From positions 62,001-126,000 of the forward strand of contig JAVBLT010000007.1 in the NCBI GenBank assembly GCA_031553315.1: a DNA stretch of 64,000 nt. The letters run 5' to 3'. Position 1 is the stretch's first letter; every line of letters begins with the position of its first letter. Source of the stretch: JAVBLT01 sp031553315 (GTDB lineage: Bacteria; Verrucomicrobiota; Kiritimatiellia; RFP12; DVOR01). The position numbers and the translations under genes are program-made. The notes under the pieces were generated by a model that made no database searches, was not told the DNA's origin, and saw only the letters and a list, made by a program, of their open reading frames with translations. Positions 24,855 through 33,458 of the stretch are shown here, in pieces.

Positions 24855-27800
24855 TCACTCAAGAAAACAGATTCTGCCATCCGGCGTGAAGGTGAAGTCA
24901 ATACCTTCAAAACACATATTTTTGGCATAGGTTTTATTGCTAAGAAGCAATTTTGGATGAGGTTTTTCGAAGTCGATTTCTGATTCACCGTTTTTATTAA
25001 ATTTTGCATCGAGTAACTGATTATCTGTACGAGCTTCAGAATGTAATGAAAATTTGATGCGTGTATTTTCTCCTTCAAATTTCACAATCCGGTAGAGACG
25101 TTTTCCAAGTTCTTTGGGTGGAAGGGTCTTGAGTTCATCGATGGTGTTTTCGTAGGTGAGTGCGTGTTGACCGGGGGCGAGATATCCTTTGAAGCCGGCT
25201 TTTTTGGGGGTGCCTTGGTGGAAGGGTGATGCAGGGTCTTTGTGTTCTTTTGCCCAATCGAAGAGGTTTTCGATGGAGAGAGTCACTTTTTCTTTGCCGT
25301 TTTTCCCGGGTTCCCGATAAAGGGCGACGCGGAAATTGGTGCCTTTGGCCGACATGACGTAGTAGGGATTTTTATGGGCATGGGGTGATGGGTGGGAATG
25401 GGGTTTAAGCTCGCGGGGATTGGCGACACTGTCGGCGTAGATCCGTACTTTTTTGATGGGTATTCCGGGGATGTTTTCTTGTGGATTGGGGGGGCGCATC
25501 CAAATGGGGTAATCGGGGTCGTCGAGAATTTTCTTGAATTTAAGGTCTGGGTTTTGGTTCATATAGGTTATGATTTGGTTTTTGATGGTTTCACAGACGG
25601 CGGGGTCGACGATGGCGTCGAGTTTTTCGAGGGTTTCAAAATTCTCGGATGCAAGGGCTTTTCGCACGACGTAGCGAAGATCGGATGGGTTTTCTTTTGA
25701 GGGGGGCGGTTGGATTTTTCCGTAAAAGGTGTCGTTGTGCAAGCCTCCGCGGACGGTGTCGCCGGTGGTGGCGACTGCGGCGATGCGGTGGCCTGAGGAG
25801 GTGGTCACGGATTTGGCGAGGCGGTGATTGTTGCGATGGGTTTGTTTGAGTTCTTTGTGCAGGGGGAGATGACGCACGAGCAGTGAATCGGCGATTTGGC
25901 GGACGGTGTCGGAAAAGCCTTCGAAGGGCGGCGGGACGCTGACCTTGGCGCCGTTGTCGCCGTATTGGCGGGCTAGGTCGGCATCGTCTTTGTAAAAGGC
26001 GCAGATGGTGTTGAATTCGTTCCGGCCGAGGGCGGCGATGACCATGGCGTCGATGGCGTGGTGGGTGTGGGAATCGCGTGATTTTTGATGGGTCTGCTGA
26101 ACGCCCCAGGCTTTTCGCGCCCATTCCACGGCTGTGCCGTTGACGGGGTAGGTCGCGGGGTAAACGCTGCGCAGAAGGGCGACGGCTTGGCGGGTGATGA
26201 TGCCGGTATCGACGAGTTGGCGGTTGCTGAAGCCGCTGTCGTTGGCGAGATCTTCGGCGGTTTTGGTGAAATAACTGATTTTTTTGCGCCAATAGTCGCG
26301 TTCAAATTGGGTGAGGAGGGCTTCCTGGCGCCGCTGGCCTTTGAGGTCGGGGTTGTCGGCGGGAACTTTTTTGGCGGCGTTGAATTGATCGGTGCAGGTT
26401 TTTTCAAGATGCTCGAGTTTCTTCTGCCAGGGGTGGATGCGGATTTGGATGTCGTCGTAATTATGGCATTCGGAGGGCATTTTCCCGCGCTTTTCCTGGC
26501 GGTTGAATGTTGCGAAGCAAAGGGTTTTGTTGGCCGTGGAGTCGTCGCCTGAGCGGCTTCTGGGGATGGTGTGTTCGATGTCGACGCTGCCGTCGAAGAG
26601 CTGATGGGCGCTGATTCTAGCTCCTGAGTAAAGGCAGTCCTCGCCTTGTTCCTGCCAAAGGAGGTAGCGGAGGATGTCGTCGTCCGACGGGTTTTCCACG
26701 CCGCGGATTTCTTTCACGCGTTCGCGTGCTTTCATTCGGTCGTCTTCCAATTTTTTTTGCCAGTTGCTCCAGGCGATGCGGGTGTTGCGGTCGTTGACGG
26801 AGCGGGCAAGCTCGATGTGGATGCGGGTGTTGGCGTCGATTTTACCTTGCCGGCGGAGGTAGTTGACGAATTTCCGCAGATGGGTCAATGAGCGTTGCAC
26901 CAGTGGGTTGCGGAGCATGCCGAGGTGGACGGGGGGAAGGATGCCTGCTTCGGCGGCCTCTGCGGGGTAGTCGCTTTGGGTGTAGCGGTAACGCCGATCC
27001 CATTGCTCGGGGGTGAGGCGCCATTTGTCGCTGAAATAGTGGAAGAGGCGATCTTCGAGGGAAAGAAGGCCGATTTTGGGATCGCGGGCGTGAAGGGCTT
27101 TGTTGTCGCGGTAGGCTTGATGGCGTTCCTGAATGTCGGCGCGGATCTGTTGTGCGTGGGCGGCAAATGTGTCTTGGCCGATGAGGTCGGGGAGTTTGGC
27201 GAGGAGGAGGGCGAGCCAAAGATCGCACCCTTCGACGACGTGAGGCAGGATTTTGCGAATGGCGCAAAGGCTGTAACGGGCGTAGCTCTCGGGAAAAAGA
27301 AAATTACGGGCGGAAAGCTTTTCGGCTTGATCGGCGGTGAGACCGAAACGTTTCTGGGCGAAATCAATCAACATTTTGTCGTCGTTGAAAAAGAGGAGGG
27401 CGTCGAAAAGAGCTTGGTAATCGTAGGTGACGGTTTTGCCGTCTTCCCGAATGTGCGTGTATACCCAATCGAGGCAGTTCATTCCCAAAATGGTGTTGAG
27501 CTGGTGGGTGACGACGGAGGCGGGAATGGTTTTTTTCGAGGGATAGTTGAATTGAAGGGTGCTTTTTTTGCCGCCGATTTTCTTTTCAATCTCGTCGAAG
27601 GCAATGTATCGGACTTTTTTATAGAAGGCTTCGCTTGCGAGGCGGCGCTCTTCTCCGGCAAGGGGCCGTTGATTTCCGCTGGGTTCGATGACGCGGATGG
27701 TGTTGATGAAGCTCCACATCCGGTATGCCTCGTAGAGGGGATGTGCGCCGTGGCAACGATTTTGGCGTTTTTCCAATGGGCATTTCCCGATCAGGTGGGT

Positions 27801-28544
27801 TTGCGGGCGAAGCGGCCTTTGGAAAAAGAGTGCCTTGTGAAGATTTTCCTGGAGGTCTTCGGGGAGTTTTTGCACGCGGCAGATGGCCTCGAATTCTTTG
27901 ACGTAGTGTTCGTCGCGGGAAGTGTACCGGGTTCGGATTTTTTCTCCGTTTTGATAGCAGAAGTAAAAATAACGACCGAGTGTGCCGAATTGACCATCTT
28001 CGATTTTTCGGGTGAGCTCGGCAATTGCTTTTTTTACAGGGCCGAAGGCCTTTTCGGCGGCTTTCGGATCTTCGGCTTCTTTCATGAGGTCTTTGCGTGA
28101 ACTTTTGAATCCGCGGCGTTGGGCCAGATGGTAAAACGCCCGGCCAAGGTCTTCTTTCGGGATCGGGTTTTCGGCGGCCAGGGCACGTGCCCGATACGGA
28201 TTCGCATCGCCTGCGTTGCGCAGCCATGCCCGAAACACGGCATTTTCAACGGGGTAATGACCGCTTTGTTTCCATGCGTTTAATTCTGTTTCGGAAAGGG
28301 GGCACATACCGTTGGCGATCAGGATTCGCAGCAGATGCTGTTTTCTCATGCGGCGGCGGAATTTCAATCGGCGCCCCATGCGATATTTCCGGCGTTCGGC
28401 GGCGGGAGTTTCAAGGGAGTCGACTCCTTTTTCCCGTTTAATGCCTTCACTGAAGGTGAGTACGCCGGCACCTTCTATGGAATTGTCGCTATTGAGTGAC
28501 CAGCCGAGTGAATTCGTGCCTAAATCCAGCCCAAGTGTCTTCAT
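24855..28544 (-). CDS. cas9: CRISPR effector nuclease Cas9 (type II-C)
   Basis: The 1229-aa RNA-guided nuclease cuts DNA matching the crRNA with the help of tracrRNA. RuvC-I is LGLDLGTNSLGW with Asp7. An Arg-rich bridge helix covers residues 51-75. RuvC-II is IHIELARS with Glu578. The HNH domain has DIEHTIPRSRSGDDS with His658 and Asn681. RuvC-III is HHAIDAM with His829 and Asp832. All nuclease residues are present; HNH has Glu657 where Spy, Nme and Cje Cas9 have Asp. The ATG at 28544 puts MKTLGLDLG at the N-terminus and has AAAGAGAG upstream. The longer frame from 28709 runs backwards through the tracrRNA gene and is not used. C-terminal PAM-interacting residues are not assigned. Confidence 0.98.
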   Translation of the reverse strand: MKTLGLDLGTNSLGWSLNSDNSIEGAGVLTFSEGIKREKGVDSLETPAAERRKYRMGRRLKFRRRMRKQHLLRILIANGMCPLSETELNAWKQSGHYPVENAVFRAWLRNAGDANPYRARALAAENPIPKEDLGRAFYHLAQRRGFKSSRKDLMKEAEDPKAAEKAFGPVKKAIAELTRKIEDGQFGTLGRYFYFCYQNGEKIRTRYTSRDEHYVKEFEAICRVQKLPEDLQENLHKALFFQRPLRPQTHLIGKCPLEKRQNRCHGAHPLYEAYRMWSFINTIRVIEPSGNQRPLAGEERRLASEAFYKKVRYIAFDEIEKKIGGKKSTLQFNYPSKKTIPASVVTHQLNTILGMNCLDWVYTHIREDGKTVTYDYQALFDALLFFNDDKMLIDFAQKRFGLTADQAEKLSARNFLFPESYARYSLCAIRKILPHVVEGCDLWLALLLAKLPDLIGQDTFAAHAQQIRADIQERHQAYRDNKALHARDPKIGLLSLEDRLFHYFSDKWRLTPEQWDRRYRYTQSDYPAEAAEAGILPPVHLGMLRNPLVQRSLTHLRKFVNYLRRQGKIDANTRIHIELARSVNDRNTRIAWSNWQKKLEDDRMKARERVKEIRGVENPSDDDILRYLLWQEQGEDCLYSGARISAHQLFDGSVDIEHTIPRSRSGDDSTANKTLCFATFNRQEKRGKMPSECHNYDDIQIRIHPWQKKLEHLEKTCTDQFNAAKKVPADNPDLKGQRRQEALLTQFERDYWRKKISYFTKTAEDLANDSGFSNRQLVDTGIITRQAVALLRSVYPATYPVNGTAVEWARKAWGVQQTHQKSRDSHTHHAIDAMVIAALGRNEFNTICAFYKDDADLARQYGDNGAKVSVPPPFEGFSDTVRQIADSLLVRHLPLHKELKQTHRNNHRLAKSVTTSSGHRIAAVATTGDTVRGGLHNDTFYGKIQPPPSKENPSDLRYVVRKALASENFETLEKLDAIVDPAVCETIKNQIITYMNQNPDLKFKKILDDPDYPIWMRPPNPQENIPGIPIKKVRIYADSVANPRELKPHSHPSPHAHKNPYYVMSAKGTNFRVALYREPGKNGKEKVTLSIENLFDWAKEHKDPASPFHQGTPKKAGFKGYLAPGQHALTYENTIDELKTLPPKELGKRLYRIVKFEGENTRIKFSLHSEARTDNQLLDAKFNKNGESEIDFEKPHPKLLLSNKTYAKNMCFEGIDFTFTPDGRICFLE

Positions 28545-28577
28545 TTTCGCTCTCTTTCGAAATACTCGCTTTTGGGG

Positions 28578-28606
28578 TTGACGCATCGCCCTGTTTTTGG
28601 TATTCT
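28578..28606 (+). promoter_or_regulatory. tracrRNA promoter
   Basis: TTGACG at 28578-28583 and TATTCT at 28601-28606 are exactly 17 bp apart. TG before the -10 makes it an extended -10. It points away from cas9 and predicts a start near 28613. Confidence 0.75.
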
Positions 28607-28612
28607 CCCGCA

Positions 28613-28685
28613 TAGACATCTTATCACAACAAGGCTTATATGCCGAAGGTAAAATGCCTGCAGCCCGGTTCGCCGGGCTTTTTTT
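28613..28685 (+). ncRNA. tracrRNA, about 73 nt
   Basis: ATCACAAC at 28623-28630 pairs perfectly with the first eight bases of the CRISPR repeat. A 2x2 T/T internal loop follows. Then ACATC at 28616-28620, plus a G-T wobble, pairs with repeat bases 11-16. Directly after the anti-repeat comes AAGGC, as in other type II-C tracrRNAs, a small GGC/GCC hairpin (28633-28644), and a terminator hairpin AGCCCGG-TTCG-CCGGGCT (28662-28679) with a T-tract. The gene is divergent from cas9. Its body between duplex and terminator is only about 31 nt, much shorter than the Neisseria tracrRNA. Confidence 0.85.
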
Positions 28686-28764
28686 ATCGAAGCGGAGTGT
28701 TGCGCCCATACACGCCTCGTTTTTGAAGACTGGTGAGATAGTAACTCAAAACGGCAAATATGTC

Positions 28765-28770
28765 TATAAT
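28765..28770 (+). promoter_or_regulatory. -10 element upstream of the TerB/DnaJ gene
   Basis: A consensus TATAAT lies 52 bp before the start codon. No convincing -35 stands at the right distance. Confidence 0.45.
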
Positions 28771-28822
28771 TAAGTTGCATTTTTTGAAACCCGATTTTTC
28801 ACATGAGAGGACTGTTTGAACG

Positions 28823-29719
28823 ATGGGTTGGTTGAGGAAAGCGGCGTATACGGTGTTGGGGGCGCGGCTGGGGCCTTTGGGGGCGCTGGGCGGGTTTATC
28901 ATCGCGTGTATTCAGGATCTGGCGCAGGGGGATGAACCGAAGTCGTTTTTTCCCAACTCGTTTCCGGGGTCTTCCTCGTCGCCGCATGCAAAGGATGATT
29001 TGCGCACCGCGGGGGGCACGGCGCGCCACGGGCCGCCGGTGAAGGGGTTGCAGGCGAATGACCGGCGGGCGGTGTTTCTGATTTGCCTGCTTTCGGCGCT
29101 GGCGAAGGTGGCGAAGGCGGATGGGGTGGTCTCCAAACGCGAAATCGAACGGGTGGAGGCGCTGATTCGCCGCCTGAAGCTCGATGCGGAGGATGCGCGC
29201 TTCGCGCAGGATGTGTTTCGCAAGGCGAAGGATGATGCGCGCTATGAGATCGCGGATTATTTGAGGCAGTTTGTCGATACGCTGCAGGATCAGACGTTGA
29301 ACGATCTGATGTTCCGGGCGCTGGCGGAGGTGGCGTGTGCCGACGGCAATCTGCTGCCGGGCGAGGCGCTGCTGATTCGAAAGGCGGAGCGGATTCTGTT
29401 GCAACCGCCGGGGATGGGCGACCGGATTATCCGCGAGATGATGGACCAGCACCGCCGCAGCGAACAGCAAAAAACGCCGCCGCCGCGCACGAAGATGCCG
29501 ATGGTGGATGATTATGCGATTTTGGGCGTTACGTCGGTCGCTTCGGATGATGAGGTTCGCCGCGCCTGGCGCAAAAAGTGCATGGAGCTGCACCCGGACC
29601 GGATTCAGGCGAAGGGGTTGCCGCCGGAGTTTATCCGCTTCGCGAATGAACAGCTTGCGGAAGTCAACGGCGCTTATGACCGGATCGCCAAAACAAGAGG
29701 AATGAAACAACGCGCATGA
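28823..29719 (+). CDS. DjlA-like protein: TerB domain plus C-terminal J domain
   Basis: The 298-aa co-chaperone-like protein has a hydrophobic N-terminus (LGPLGALGGFIIACI, about residues 16-30) that may anchor it in the membrane. A Ser/Pro-rich linker follows. A TerB-like helical domain spans about residues 80-205 (AKADGVVSKREIERVE and ACADGNLLPGEALL repeats). A C-terminal J domain (about 228-298) carries the HPD motif in LHPDRI. This layout resembles DjlA, which stimulates DnaK. AGAGGA precedes the ATG. The last four bases overlap the mutS start. Confidence 0.85.
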   Translation: MGWLRKAAYTVLGARLGPLGALGGFIIACIQDLAQGDEPKSFFPNSFPGSSSSPHAKDDLRTAGGTARHGPPVKGLQANDRRAVFLICLLSALAKVAKADGVVSKREIERVEALIRRLKLDAEDARFAQDVFRKAKDDARYEIADYLRQFVDTLQDQTLNDLMFRALAEVACADGNLLPGEALLIRKAERILLQPPGMGDRIIREMMDQHRRSEQQKTPPPRTKMPMVDDYAILGVTSVASDDEVRRAWRKKCMELHPDRIQAKGLPPEFIRFANEQLAEVNGAYDRIAKTRGMKQRA

Positions 29720-32247
29720 GCGACGATAACCTGACCCCGATGATGCGCCAGTACCGCCGGATTCGAGACGAACTCGAACCCGATGTGCTCCTGTTCTTCC
29801 GAATGGGCGATTTCTACGAATTTTTCTTCGAGGATTCCACCCGCGCCGCGCCGATTCTGGGTGTGGCGGTGACGCGCCGGGCGGGGGTGCCGATGTGCGG
29901 GGTGCCGTATCACGCGCTGGATGCGTATCTGGCGAAGGTGGTTCGCGCCGGGCTCAAGGCGGCGGTGTGCGACCAGGTGGAGGATCCGGCCACGGCGAAG
30001 GGAATCGTCAGGCGCGAAATCGTGCGGGTGGTCACGCCCGGATCGGTGCTGGAAGACGCGATTCTCGATGCTTCGGCCAACAATTACCTTGCCGCCGTCT
30101 ACAACGCCCGCAAGCGCGGCTTCGGGCTCGCGCTGCTGGAGCTTTCCACGGGGGTGATGACGGTGGAGGATTGCCCCTCGGCGGAGGCGCTGGCCGAGGC
30201 GCTCCGCCGCGCGGCGCCGAGCGAAACCGTGGTCTCGGAGGATCAGGCGGGCGATCCCGAATTGCAACCGCTCTTGCGCCGCGAGATCACGGGATCGATG
30301 ACCTGCACGGAGGCATGGCGTTTTCTCGACGACCAGGCGGCCGATGTGCTCAAACGTCATTTCCGCGTGCATTCGCTCGAAGGTTTTTGCGGGGAGGCGC
30401 CCGCCGCGTGGATCAATCCTGCGGGCGCGCTGATTCACTATGTGCGCGAGAGCCTGCGCCAGAACCTCGACCACGTGCGCACGCTCAACGTTTCCCGCGG
30501 CTGCGATGCGCTCGCGCTCGATGCCTGCACCTGCCGCAATCTTGATCTTTTGCCGCTGCCCGGCAAACCTGCGGAGGAGACGCTTTATGGCGTGCTCGAT
30601 CACACCGCCACGCCGATGGGCGCGCGGTTGCTCCGGCAATGGCTCCGCACGCCGCTCTGCGCCGCCGCCGCCATCAATGCCCGCCTCGATGCCGTGGAGG
30701 CTTTTACCCGCAACCGCCGCGCGCTGGGGGCTCTCTCCGAAACGTTGCGCGAGGTGCGCGATCTCGAGCGCCTCATCACCCGCCTCGCCTCCGGCTCGGG
30801 CAACGCCCGCGACTTGCGGGCCATGGCTTCCTCGATGGCCGCCGTGCCGCCGCTCGCCACGGTGCTCGAGCCTTTCGCCGCCGCTGAAACCGCGGAGTTG
30901 CGCGCGCGCCTGCATCCGCTGCCGGAGCTTGTGGATGAGCTGAACCGGGCGCTGGTCGAATCGCCGCCGATTCCCGTGAAGGAGGGCGGCCTCATTCAGC
31001 CCGGTTACAATGCCGAGCTCGACGAGCTGCGCGCGCTCGCCCAGGAGGGGCATTCCTGGCTGGCGCGCTATCAGGCCAGCGAACAGGAGCGCACCGGCAT
31101 CAAAACCCTCAAGGTGCGCCACAACAACATCTTCGGCTACTACATCGAGATCTCGAAAGGCCAGGCGGCCTCCGCCCCCGAAAATTACGAGCGGCGCCAG
31201 ACCCTCGTCAACGCCGAGCGCTTCATCACCCCCGAGCTCAAGGAATACGAAACCAAAATCGTCGGCGCCCAGGATAAGGCCTGCGCGCTCGAATACGCCC
31301 TTTTCCTGGGTCTGCGCGAGCGTGCCGCCGCCGAGACCGCCGCCGTGCAGGAAACGGCCGCCGCCATTGCGAAGCTCGATGTGCTCCTCTCCTTCGCCGA
31401 CCGGGCTCTCGCGCTGGGCTACACCCGCCCCGAGGTCAACGATTCCGACCGCCTCGTCATCCGCGAGGGCCGCCACCCCGTGGTCGAGCAGCAGCCCGAC
31501 GCCGAGCGCTTCGTGCCCAACGATGCCGACCTCAACGGCACCGACCAGCAGTTTCTGCTGATCACCGGGCCCAACATGGCGGGTAAATCGACCTACATCC
31601 GCCAGGTGGCGGTGATTGCGATCATGGCGCACCTGGGATCGTTCGTGCCGGCGAAATCGGCGGAGATCGGGGTGATTGACCGGGTGTTTACCCGCGTGGG
31701 CGCCGGCGACGATCTCGCCCGGGGCCGCTCCACCTTCATGGTCGAAATGCAGGAAGCCGCCAACATCCTCAACAACGCCACCGCCCGATCGCTGATCGTG
31801 CTCGACGAAATCGGCCGCGGCACCTCCACGTTCGACGGCATCTCCATTGCCTGGGCTGTGGCCGAATACCTCCACAACGATCCGGGCCGCAAAGCCCGCA
31901 CCCTCTTCGCCACCCATTACCACGAGCTCACCGACCTTGCGCAGACGCTCAGCGGTTTGAAAAATTACACGGTTCAAATCCGCGAACAGGGCGACACCAT
32001 CACCTTCCTCCGGCGCATCGTGCCCGGCACCGCCGACAAGAGCTACGGCATCCACGTGGCGCGCCTCGCGGGCATGCCCTCCGGCGTCATCGACCGCGCC
32101 AACGAAATTCTCCTCCACCTGGAAAACTCCGACCTCATCACCCCCGGCATGCCCAAACCCCACAAAACCCGCCGCCGCTCCACGGACGACGCGACCGGGG
32201 TGTTGCCCCTCTTTGAAACCTTTTTTGATAACTCCAACCCAGGATAA
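29716..32247 (+). CDS. mutS: DNA mismatch repair protein MutS
   Basis: The 843-aa ATPase recognises base mismatches and starts repair. The mismatch-reading Phe-x-Glu motif is present in GDFYEFF (Phe33, Glu35). Connector, lever and clamp domains follow. The ATPase has Walker A GPNMAGKS at 618-625, the VEMQEAANIL segment, Walker B LIVLDEIGRGTSTFDG and the ATHYHEL motif. Length is that of MutS1. The ATG at 29716 overlaps the previous stop as ATGA. pyrF follows after 4 bp. Confidence 0.98.
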   Translation: MSDDNLTPMMRQYRRIRDELEPDVLLFFRMGDFYEFFFEDSTRAAPILGVAVTRRAGVPMCGVPYHALDAYLAKVVRAGLKAAVCDQVEDPATAKGIVRREIVRVVTPGSVLEDAILDASANNYLAAVYNARKRGFGLALLELSTGVMTVEDCPSAEALAEALRRAAPSETVVSEDQAGDPELQPLLRREITGSMTCTEAWRFLDDQAADVLKRHFRVHSLEGFCGEAPAAWINPAGALIHYVRESLRQNLDHVRTLNVSRGCDALALDACTCRNLDLLPLPGKPAEETLYGVLDHTATPMGARLLRQWLRTPLCAAAAINARLDAVEAFTRNRRALGALSETLREVRDLERLITRLASGSGNARDLRAMASSMAAVPPLATVLEPFAAAETAELRARLHPLPELVDELNRALVESPPIPVKEGGLIQPGYNAELDELRALAQEGHSWLARYQASEQERTGIKTLKVRHNNIFGYYIEISKGQAASAPENYERRQTLVNAERFITPELKEYETKIVGAQDKACALEYALFLGLRERAAAETAAVQETAAAIAKLDVLLSFADRALALGYTRPEVNDSDRLVIREGRHPVVEQQPDAERFVPNDADLNGTDQQFLLITGPNMAGKSTYIRQVAVIAIMAHLGSFVPAKSAEIGVIDRVFTRVGAGDDLARGRSTFMVEMQEAANILNNATARSLIVLDEIGRGTSTFDGISIAWAVAEYLHNDPGRKARTLFATHYHELTDLAQTLSGLKNYTVQIREQGDTITFLRRIVPGTADKSYGIHVARLAGMPSGVIDRANEILLHLENSDLITPGMPKPHKTRRRSTDDATGVLPLFETFFDNSNPG

Positions 32248-32251
32248 CGCC

Positions 32252-32962
32252 ATGGCAGAACTGATTGTCGCCCTCGATCTCCCCACCCGCAACGAGGTGC
32301 TCGCCGCCGTCAAACGCATCGGCGACGCGGTCACCTTCTACAAAATCGGCCTCGAGCTCTTCACCGCCGAAGGGCCCGACATTGTGAAAGCCGTGAAAGA
32401 CCAGGGCAAACGCATCTTCCTCGACCTGAAATTCCACGACATCCCCCGCACGGTCGAGCGCGCCGTGAAATCGGGCGGCGCCCTGGGCGTGGACCTCATG
32501 ACCATTCACGCCACCGGAGGCCGCGCCATGATTCAGGCCGCCCGCGACGCCGCGGCGGAATTCGGCGCCCGCGCCCCCCGCATCGTCGCCGTCACCGCCC
32601 TCACCAGCCTCGACCAGAGCGACCTCACCGACCTGGGAATCGCCCGCCCCATGAGCGAACACGTGGAGGCGATGGGCAGCCTCGCCGTCTTGGGCGGCGC
32701 CGACGGCATCGTCTGCTCGCCCATGGAGGTGGCGCGGATGAACATCGCCCTCAGCGCCCTTGCTCCCGGGCGGACGCTCACCTTTGTGACCCCCGGCGTG
32801 CGCCCCGCCGGCGCCGCCCTCGGCGACCAGAAGCGCGTGGCCACGCCCGCCGGGGCCGTGCGCGACGGCGCGACCCATCTCGTGGTCGGCCGCCCCATCC
32901 TCGAAGCCGCCGACCCCGCGGCCGCCGCCCGAGCCATCGCCGCCGAAATGCAGAGCGTGTAA
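32252..32962 (+). CDS. pyrF: Orotidine 5'-phosphate decarboxylase
   Basis: The 236-aa enzyme makes UMP from OMP, the last step of de novo pyrimidine synthesis. The substrate site is VALDLP near the start, the catalytic DLKFHDIP (Asp-x-Lys-x-x-Asp), TPGVRP in the phosphate loop and VVGRPI near the C-terminus. I chose the ATG at 32252 because the conserved VALDLP strand begins there and AGGAT stands upstream; the longer frame from 32213 runs inside mutS. Group 1 PyrF length is normal. Confidence 0.97.
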   Translation: MAELIVALDLPTRNEVLAAVKRIGDAVTFYKIGLELFTAEGPDIVKAVKDQGKRIFLDLKFHDIPRTVERAVKSGGALGVDLMTIHATGGRAMIQAARDAAAEFGARAPRIVAVTALTSLDQSDLTDLGIARPMSEHVEAMGSLAVLGGADGIVCSPMEVARMNIALSALAPGRTLTFVTPGVRPAGAALGDQKRVATPAGAVRDGATHLVVGRPILEAADPAAAARAIAAEMQSV

Positions 32963-33068
32963 TGCAATAAAAAATTCGGAAACGATTCGGATCGAAGGGC
33001 GGTTTATGGATCGCGACGCCGGTTTATTTCGGGTGATTCTGAAAAAATCGGGTTACGCGGTTTTTCAG

Positions 33069-33098
33069 TTGCACAATGCGGTTGGTTTTTGGTATAGT
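33069..33098 (+). promoter_or_regulatory. Promoter of the tRNA cluster
   Basis: TTGCAC at 33069-33074 and TATAGT at 33093-33098 are 18 bp apart, with TG before the -10. It lies 14 bp before the first tRNA. The 106 bp between pyrF and this promoter holds nothing else recognisable. Confidence 0.75.
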
Positions 33099-33112
33099 CT
33101 CACTCGTTTTGC

Positions 33113-33186
33113 GCGGGCGTAATTCAATGGCAGAATGGAAGCTTCCCAAGCTTTATACGAGGGTTCGATTCCCTTCGCCCGCTCCA
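33113..33186 (+). tRNA. tRNA-Gly (anticodon CCC)
   Basis: This 74-nt cloverleaf has acceptor arms GCGGGCG and CGCCCGC, anticodon loop TTCCCAA (CCC at 34-36), T-arm AGGGTTCGATTCCCT, and an encoded CCA end. It closely resembles E. coli glyU and reads GGG. Confidence 0.95.
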
Positions 33187-33209
33187 TTTAGGAAACAAAA
33201 CGGTTTGCC

Positions 33210-33286
33210 GGGCGCTTAGCTCAGTTGGTTAGAGCATTACCTTCACACGGTAGGGGTCACTGGTTCGAGTCCAGTAGCGCCCACCA
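33210..33286 (+). tRNA. tRNA-Val (anticodon CAC), copy 1
   Basis: This 77-nt cloverleaf has acceptor GGGCGCT paired to AGCGCCC, D-arm AGCTCAGTTGGTTAGAGC, anticodon loop TTCACAC, T-arm CTGGTTCGAGTCCAG, and an encoded CCA. It reads GUG. Confidence 0.95.
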
Positions 33287-33321
33287 TTTTCCGGCACCGA
33301 TTGACTTTATGGAAACAAAGC

Positions 33322-33398
33322 GGGCGCTTAGCTCAGTTGGTTAGAGCACTACCTTCACACGGTAGGGGTCACTGGTTCGAGTCCAGTAGCGCCCACCA
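33322..33398 (+). tRNA. tRNA-Val (anticodon CAC), copy 2
   Basis: This is a near-identical tandem copy of the preceding tRNA-Val; I see one T-to-C change just after the D-arm. The anticodon loop is TTCACAC and CCA is encoded. Confidence 0.95.
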
Positions 33399-33408
33399 TT
33401 TTCAGGTG

Positions 33409-33438
33409 CCGTCGGCTTGCAAGGCTGGCGGTTTTTTT
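33409..33438 (+). terminator. Terminator of the tRNA transcript
   Basis: An approximately 10-bp stem with G-T pairs (CCGTCGGCTT against AGGCTGGCGG) is followed by a run of seven T, 10 bp after the last tRNA. Confidence 0.7.
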
Positions 33439-33458
33439 GTAGGCGGGAGCAGAGGAGC

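Noticed and set aside
28544..28709. N-terminal extension of cas9 to an upstream start at 28709
   Set aside because: It runs antisense through the tracrRNA gene, and Cas9 proteins begin at the RuvC-I strand (MKTLGLDLG).
33417..33458. Longer N-terminus of the kinase gene starting in the tRNA terminator
   Set aside because: The extension lies in the terminator T-tract; the ATG at 33459 has a strong ribosome site.
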